64,000 nucleotides of DNA from Actinoallomurus sp963736325 (lineage in GTDB: Bacteria; Actinomycetota; Actinomycetes; Streptosporangiales; Streptosporangiaceae). The DNA lies in assembly GCA_963736325.1 (NCBI GenBank), contig CAVTOG010000009.1, forward strand, positions 1 through 64,000, read 5' to 3'. The first letter of the stretch is position 1. Each line of letters opens with the position of its first letter. A program made the position numbers and the translations under genes. Positions 59,515 through 64,000 of this stretch are shown here, in pieces. The notes under the pieces were generated by a model that was not told the DNA's origin, ran no database searches, and saw only the letters and a program-made list of their open reading frames with translations.

Positions 59515-59763
59515 ATGCCTAAAGAACCTAGGGTCACCGTGGACGAGACGCCGCAGAACGAGGCGCTCCAGCTGGCGGCCGGAGTGGCCGACGTGGTGAT
59601 GCAGGGGTTAAAAGACGCGGTCCGGCGGCTTCCTCGGCTCTCAGAGGTCCGAGAGGAGCTGCGGGGGCGCGGGGAGTTGGCGCTGAAACGTACGGCTCCG
59701 GTGGCGGAGGCGCATACGGAGGTGCTCGCTCGGCAGGTCGTACGGCGAAACGCCGGTGAGTGA
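59515..59763 (+). CDS. Small conserved protein upstream of the polyprenyl synthase
   Basis: 82 residues from ATG 59515 (GTG 59512 directly before is an alternative): MPKEPRVTVDETPQNEALQL then AAGVADVVMQGLKDAVRRLP and EELRGRGELALKRTAPVAEA. Wholly helical and amphipathic. Its end overlaps the synthase start by eight bases, so the two are coupled. Function unknown, possibly a membrane-associating partner of the synthase. Confidence 0.65.
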   Translation: MPKEPRVTVDETPQNEALQLAAGVADVVMQGLKDAVRRLPRLSEVREELRGRGELALKRTAPVAEAHTEVLARQVVRRNAGE

Positions 59764-60745
59764 GCTTCGGGGGCGGGTCGATCGGGCACTCGAGGACTTC
59801 GTCGACGCGGAGGTCGCTGAGCTTCTGGCGCTGGATGACGAACTCGCGCCTGTCGCGGAGCAGATGCGCGTCTCGGTCGCCGGGGGTAAGCGGATTCGGC
59901 CGGCGTTCTGTTACTGGGGATGGCGGGCGGCAGGGCAGCCGGATACCGACGCCGTGATTCGGGCGGCCGCGGCGCTGGAGCTGGTGCATGTCGCGGCGAT
60001 CGTCCATGACGATCTCATCGACGAGAGTCCGCTGCGGCGTGGCCAGGTCACGGCGCATGAGAAGCTCGGCGGCGCCTTGGCGATCATGATCGGTGATCTG
60101 CTGATGGCTTGGGCGGGGCAGTTGTTCCACGCCTCGGGGCTGCCGCGGACGTTCCTGGCCAGGGCCGTTCCCCTGTGGACGACGATGGGGCGCGAGCTGG
60201 TGGCGGGCGAGTGTCTGGAGATTCTGCGTACCGGGCGGTCTCCTGACCTCGCGCGGTCGCTGGCGATCGTACGGTTCAAGACCGGCTCGTACACCGTTGA
60301 GCGGCCGCTGCAGATCGGCGCGGTGCTCGGGGGTGCGAGTCCGGCGACGCTGGACGTTCTCGCGGCCTACGGGCGTCCGCTCGGCGAGGCGTTTCAGCTG
60401 CGTGACGACCTGTGGGGGGTGTTCGGCGACTCCGCGCAGACCGGTAAGTCGGCCCTGGACGACCTGGCGGGACGCAAGCCGACCGCGCTGCTGGCCCTCA
60501 CGCTGGAGCGGGCGGACGAGGTCGACCGCGGGCGGCTGCACGAGCTGCTCGACGGGGACGTGACCCCGTCCGACGCCGCGGCCGTACGGGAGATCATGCG
60601 GCGGTCGGGGGCGCACGCCGCCGTGCAGCAGATGATCGCCGAACGGGCGCGGGCCGCGCGGGCCGCGCTGGAGGGCGCCCGGCTGGCGCCGGAGGTCGAC
60701 GACGCACTGATCCGACTGATCTGTGAGGTGACCACGGATGACTGA
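59756..60745 (+). CDS. Polyprenyl diphosphate synthase
   Basis: 329 residues from GTG 59756. GGKRIRPAFCYWG (about 43-55); first Asp-rich motif HDDLIDES (Asp85, Asp86, Asp89); RxG in LRRGQ; second Asp-rich motif FQLRDDLWGVFGD, where the last Asp of DDxxD is replaced by Gly, as in many short-chain synthases. It condenses IPP with allylic diphosphates in the cytoplasm to make C15-C20 chains. Small residues two positions before the first motif would allow geranylgeranyl length, but this is uncertain. Overlaps both neighbours by eight bases. Confidence 0.92.
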   Translation: MSELRGRVDRALEDFVDAEVAELLALDDELAPVAEQMRVSVAGGKRIRPAFCYWGWRAAGQPDTDAVIRAAAALELVHVAAIVHDDLIDESPLRRGQVTAHEKLGGALAIMIGDLLMAWAGQLFHASGLPRTFLARAVPLWTTMGRELVAGECLEILRTGRSPDLARSLAIVRFKTGSYTVERPLQIGAVLGGASPATLDVLAAYGRPLGEAFQLRDDLWGVFGDSAQTGKSALDDLAGRKPTALLALTLERADEVDRGRLHELLDGDVTPSDAAAVREIMRRSGAHAAVQQMIAERARAARAALEGARLAPEVDDALIRLICEVTTDD

Positions 60746-61871
60746 ACACACCGACGAGTACATGGACGGTCTGCGGCTCCAGGGCGATGAGCTCGCCGAC
60801 AAGACCGTCGAGGCGCTCTTCGCCGACGGAGACGTGGGGAAGTTCAACACGCTCATGCGCTGGTTCACCGTCTCCGGCCAGACGTTGCCCGAAGGCCTGC
60901 CCGACGCCGCGCGCGATTACCTGACGGCGACGTCGAGTCCGCCCGAGTGGATCGACTGGGCGGTGATGGAAAAGGCACGGGAGTTCTTCATCGACAACGA
61001 CGTGCACATCTCCACCGCCCTGTCGTTCGCGGCGATGCCGGCCTGCTACGTCGTCCCTCACATCGCGCAGCTGCTGTCGGCGACGCATTCGCTGGAATAC
61101 CCGTCACGGCGAATGGCCGAGACCGGGCAGTTCACCGTCTATCTGTTGCAGCCGGACGCGTTCGAGGCGGGCGGCCGGTTTCTTCCGGCCGCGCAGAAGG
61201 TCCGGCTCCTGCACGCCTCCATCCGCCGCCACCTCGCGCAGGAGGGGCTGTGGCCGGAGCCCGTCCCGATCTGCCAGGAGGACATGCTCGGCGGGCTGAT
61301 GATGTTCAGCCTCCAGGTCCTGGACGCGCTTCACCGGATGGGCGTCCACATCACGACCGAGGGCGCCGAGGCCTACTACTACGCGTGGCGGGTCGTGGGC
61401 ACGATCCTGGGCTGTTCCACGGACACCATCCCCGCGGACCTGGACGCCGCCCGCCGGTTCTCCGACCGCTACATGGTCCGCCACATGGGGCCGTCCAAAG
61501 AGGGCGTACGGCTGACGAGGCAGCTCATCGACATGTACCAGGAGGTCGTCCCGGGAAAGCTGGCGGACCCGGTCGTTCCCGCGCTGATCCGCTTTCTGAT
61601 GGGAGACACCGCCGCCGACTGGCTGGAGGTTCCCCGCTCCCACTGGGACTCCGCGATAAAGGCGGCACCGGCACTTCTCGGAGTGCTGGAGCGGTTCGAG
61701 GATCGCGGACCATGGGCATCGCAGATCTCTGACCGGCTGGGCCGGCTGACGACGATGCTGGAACTGTCATCGCTGACCCGGGGGCGCGTCATGCATTACG
61801 CCATTCCTCAGGAACTCAAACCGGACTTCGGCATTCCCGCACGGACGGGCCGCTGGACCCCACCGGTGTAA
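60738..61871 (+). CDS. MpaB/DUF2236-family oxygenase-like protein
   Basis: 377 residues. Features of the family of haem-dependent MpaB/latex-clearing relatives: an N-terminal helix, FFIDNDVHISTALSFAAMPA, SLEYPSRRMAETGQFTVYLL (about 115-134), then VRLLHASIRRHLAQEG and PICQEDMLGGLMMFSLQVLD. The His in LLHASIRRH and nearby Arg residues are the probable haem contacts. No signal peptide, so cytoplasmic. Translation is coupled to the polyprenyl synthase by an eight-base overlap, which suggests that the substrate is an isoprenoid (inference). Confidence 0.82.
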   Translation: MTEHTDEYMDGLRLQGDELADKTVEALFADGDVGKFNTLMRWFTVSGQTLPEGLPDAARDYLTATSSPPEWIDWAVMEKAREFFIDNDVHISTALSFAAMPACYVVPHIAQLLSATHSLEYPSRRMAETGQFTVYLLQPDAFEAGGRFLPAAQKVRLLHASIRRHLAQEGLWPEPVPICQEDMLGGLMMFSLQVLDALHRMGVHITTEGAEAYYYAWRVVGTILGCSTDTIPADLDAARRFSDRYMVRHMGPSKEGVRLTRQLIDMYQEVVPGKLADPVVPALIRFLMGDTAADWLEVPRSHWDSAIKAAPALLGVLERFEDRGPWASQISDRLGRLTTMLELSSLTRGRVMHYAIPQELKPDFGIPARTGRWTPPV

Positions 61872-61914
61872 ACCCCTTTGCGCGGCAGGTGGAACGCCCA
61901 CCAGACTCTGAAGG

Positions 61915-62808
61915 ATGGTCCAAATCGACGGGCGTGCGGGGATCGACGCCACACTGGTGAAGAAGCTGGTCGCCGCGCAGTTTCCGCAGTGGGGCGACCT
62001 GGACGTGACGCCGGTCGAGGTCGACGGGTGGGACAACCGGACGTATCGGCTCGGGGACGAGATGACGGCGCGGCTCCCGACGGCCGAGTCCTACGCGCCG
62101 GCCGTCGACAAGGAGGACCGCTGGCTGCCGGTTCTCGCCTCCTCGCTGCCGGTCGCCGTTCCCGTACCGCTCGCGAAGGGGGCCCCCGGAGAGGGCTATC
62201 CGTTCAACTGGTCGATCCGCGGCTGGCTGGAGGGGGAGACGGCGAGTATCGAGAATGTCGGTGATCTGCCGGCGTTCGCGATCTCGGTGGCGGAGTTCAT
62301 CACGGCGCTGCAACGGGTCGACGCGACCGGCGGGCCGCACGCCGGGGCGCACAGCTTCTATCGCGGCGCGGCGCCGGCGCACTACGACGACGAGACCCGC
62401 CGTACGCTCGCGGTCCTGGGCGACCGCGTCGACGGGCGCAGGGCGGGTGCCGTGTGGGACGCCGCGCTCGACGCCACCTGGGACAGGCCGCCGGTGTGGT
62501 TCCACGGGGATGTCGCCAGCGGAAACCTGCTGGTCAAGGACGGGAGGCTCGAAGCCGTCATCGACTTCGGCACCTCAGGCGTCGGTGATCCCGCCTGCGA
62601 CCTGGTGATCGCGTGGACGATGTTCGAGGGCGAGAGCCGCGAGGCGTTCCGCGAAACCGTCGGGCAGGACTCCGGCACCTGGGCCCGGGCGCGGGGCTGG
62701 GCGCTGTGGAAGGCCCTGATCACTCTGGACGGCGACGAGCGAACCAACCGCCGCGTGATCGACGCGGTTCTGGCCGATCACGATGGATGGGCGCCTCACG
62801 GCTCGTGA
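61915..62808 (+). CDS. APH-family aminoglycoside/macrolide-type phosphotransferase
   Basis: 297 residues. Kinase N-lobe with VDGWDNRTYRLGDEMTARLP (about 43-62); catalytic loop WFHGDVASGNLLVKDGRL (about 195-212) with HGD and Asn; metal motif AVIDFGTSGVGDPACDLVIA (about 214-233). Typical chromosomal actinomycete APH; substrates range from antibiotics to small alcohols, so resistance should not be assumed. The stop lies inside a perfect hairpin. Confidence 0.88.
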   Translation: MVQIDGRAGIDATLVKKLVAAQFPQWGDLDVTPVEVDGWDNRTYRLGDEMTARLPTAESYAPAVDKEDRWLPVLASSLPVAVPVPLAKGAPGEGYPFNWSIRGWLEGETASIENVGDLPAFAISVAEFITALQRVDATGGPHAGAHSFYRGAAPAHYDDETRRTLAVLGDRVDGRRAGAVWDAALDATWDRPPVWFHGDVASGNLLVKDGRLEAVIDFGTSGVGDPACDLVIAWTMFEGESREAFRETVGQDSGTWARARGWALWKALITLDGDERTNRRVIDAVLADHDGWAPHGS

Positions 62809-62819
62809 GGCGCCCATCC
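62785..62819. terminator. Perfect 16-bp bidirectional hairpin
   Basis: GGATGGGCGCCTCACG and its exact complement, loop GCT. It spans the APH stop codon and ends seven bases before the stop of the convergent metalloprotease gene. Confidence 0.85.
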
Positions 62820-62825
62820 GTGTCC

Positions 62826-64000
62826 TCAGCCGGCGACCGTGCAGGTCGCCGTGGCCTTCTTGGTCGGGTCGCTTTCGGAGACCGCGGTGAGTTTCACCTG
62901 GCCCAGGTGGGCGGCGCCGGCCGCGTGCTTGGCGTACACCAGCACACTCGTACGCCCGCCGGCCTTCGCCGTGGCCAGATCGTTCGGCAGCCACGCCGAC
63001 CAGCCGCGGCCCGAGGAGGTCGCGGACAGGCGGTAGACGTCGGAGTCGCTGTACGGCGCCGTTCCGGCCTTCCCCGTGTTGCGCAGCGGCAGCGAGCAGC
63101 GGGCCCAGTCCTTCTGGGGCGCCGCGATGCCGGCGCCCGGCGACAGCCGTACGCCGCGCTGCTCGGTCCCGGAGCCGTCCAGGGACCGGACCGCGACCGT
63201 GTACGACAGCACGCCTGACTCGTCGCGCTTGATGTCCAGCACGTAGAAGTGCAGCCGGTTGGCCTGGTCGACGTACTCGTACTGGCTGCCCGATTCCGTA
63301 CCGGCATGGAACAGAGCGTCGGACAGCTGGCGGTAGTCCCCGATCGTCATCTTCTGCGGGGTACCGTTCGGCAGCACGAAGTCGACCTTGTCGATGTCCT
63401 CCGGGTGCGCGTCGACGACCCAGACGAACGGGGCCGCGTCGCGATTCTTGGTCTTGGACAGGAGCACGCCGCTGTCCGGAGTGAACGAGTCGGTCCCCAT
63501 CCGGTCGACGACCTCAAGCGTGTAATTGTCGTAACCGCCGCCGTCGCAGTAGGGGTCCTTCGCCGGGTCACAGGCCGGATCGTGATCGCCGCCGCCCAAC
63601 GCGAGGTTGATCCCGGACAACTGTCCCTGCGGGGCCTGTACGGCGCGGGCGTTCACCTCGGCGACCACGACACCCGAGCCGGCCACGCCGTCGCGGGTCA
63701 GGTTCAGGACGCTCGCCGGGTCGATGATGCCCAGCTTCAGCTTGTCGCGGAGCATCTGCCCGGAGCCCATCGAACTGCCGCCGACGGCGGGGACGACCCA
63801 GCGGCTGTGCGGGCCGCCGGGGCCGTTGAAGGTTCCGCGGCTCAGCATGTCCCAGGGGCCGGAATAGTCGCGGCGCGGCGGGTTCGAATATGGGTTGTTG
63901 TAGTTGTCGCCGATGCCCAGGATGTGGCTGAACTCATGGGCGAACGTGCTCATACCGGAGCTCTCCGCCTGGATGGAGGTCCCGGAGGAGGCGTTCGGCC
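62826..64000 (-). CDS. M6-type secreted metalloprotease, partial (5' end outside the window)
   Basis: The frame is open to the window edge (PNASSGTSIQAESSG before the internal Met). The zinc motif HEFSHILGIGDNYNNPY has His-Glu-x-x-His. GPWDMLSRGTFNGPGGPHSR is typical of M6 immune-inhibitor-A-like peptidases, where a Met-turn follows the zinc site. The C-terminal domains are beta-rich (YTLEVVDRMGTDSFTPDSGV, YSDSDVYRLSATSSGRGWSA), ending TCTVAG. Secreted, from family knowledge; the signal peptide is not in the window. Confidence 0.88.
   Translation of the reverse strand, partial: PNASSGTSIQAESSGMSTFAHEFSHILGIGDNYNNPYSNPPRRDYSGPWDMLSRGTFNGPGGPHSRWVVPAVGGSSMGSGQMLRDKLKLGIIDPASVLNLTRDGVAGSGVVVAEVNARAVQAPQGQLSGINLALGGGDHDPACDPAKDPYCDGGGYDNYTLEVVDRMGTDSFTPDSGVLLSKTKNRDAAPFVWVVDAHPEDIDKVDFVLPNGTPQKMTIGDYRQLSDALFHAGTESGSQYEYVDQANRLHFYVLDIKRDESGVLSYTVAVRSLDGSGTEQRGVRLSPGAGIAAPQKDWARCSLPLRNTGKAGTAPYSDSDVYRLSATSSGRGWSAWLPNDLATAKAGGRTSVLVYAKHAAGAAHLGQVKLTAVSESDPTKKATATCTVAG

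Noticed and set aside
61915..62808. Antibiotic-resistance gene call
   Set aside because: The APH fold alone does not show a drug substrate; chromosomal APH-like kinases with other substrates are common, so no resistance claim is made.

Overview
The window is GC-rich DNA with the codon bias of a filamentous actinomycete. Its chaplin-like repeat protein, secreted glycoside hydrolases, leaderless genes, MFS-thymidylate kinase fusion and pSAM2-type integrative element suggest the order Streptosporangiales or relatives (for example Thermomonosporaceae). That placement is inference from gene content; no rRNA is present.

Layout. (1) 1-19,500, chromosomal core: tRNA-Leu (partial), an M20 peptidase, a two-gene surface-protein locus with a six-repeat chaplin-like protein, a DUF5703 protein, topA, an MFS-Tmk fusion, holB, a secreted subtilase, an LMW-phosphatase / TetR / fructosamine-kinase operon, a GH92-ricin mannosidase behind a LacI-type operator, a PSP1/RicT-like protein and a TAP-like lipoprotein peptidase. 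(2) 19,558-41,598: a tRNA-Thr(CGT) gene carrying a complete integrated AICE of about 22 kb. It is bounded by a 43-bp perfect direct repeat made of the tRNA 3' half, and a pair of 20-bp arm-type repeats lies just inside the two ends. The minus-strand backbone holds int, xis, an iteron cluster, an ATPase/helicase, a primase-polymerase, an FtsK/Tra translocase, membrane spread-type proteins and several tiny genes. The plus-strand cargo starts at a divergent GntR promoter region: GntR, an XRE regulator coupled to an isochorismatase-like hydrolase, a Cys-rich unknown, and two long beta-helix-type repeat proteins with membrane segments. (3) 41,600-50,000, a scrapyard: a 5'-truncated methyltransferase, a truncated RusA, a Rep fragment, a three-gene small cluster cut by a complete IS3-family element, a group II intron tail, IS701 and LysR fragments, and one apparently intact restriction-modification cassette (DUF4928 protein, Dcm-type methylase, Vsr). 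(4) 50,100-52,100: a GH43 enzyme and a broken MOSC gene. (5) 52,250-59,400: a polymorphic-toxin locus with WXG100-like proteins, a 1,252-residue Rhs protein with a C-terminal candidate nuclease, its immunity protein, an inverted Rhs-core fragment, then a second orphan toxin tip with a paralogous immunity gene. (6) 59,500-64,000: an overlapping operon of a small protein, a polyprenyl diphosphate synthase and an MpaB/DUF2236 oxygenase, then an APH-family kinase and a partial M6 metalloprotease.

The most rewarding parts are the AICE (clear ends, candidate arm sites, iterons, unusual repeat-protein cargo), the duplicated Rhs toxin/immunity cassette with an inverted core segment, the chaplin-repeat surface protein, and the isoprenoid-synthase/MpaB operon. 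All product names come from reading the sequence by eye; no database search was possible.
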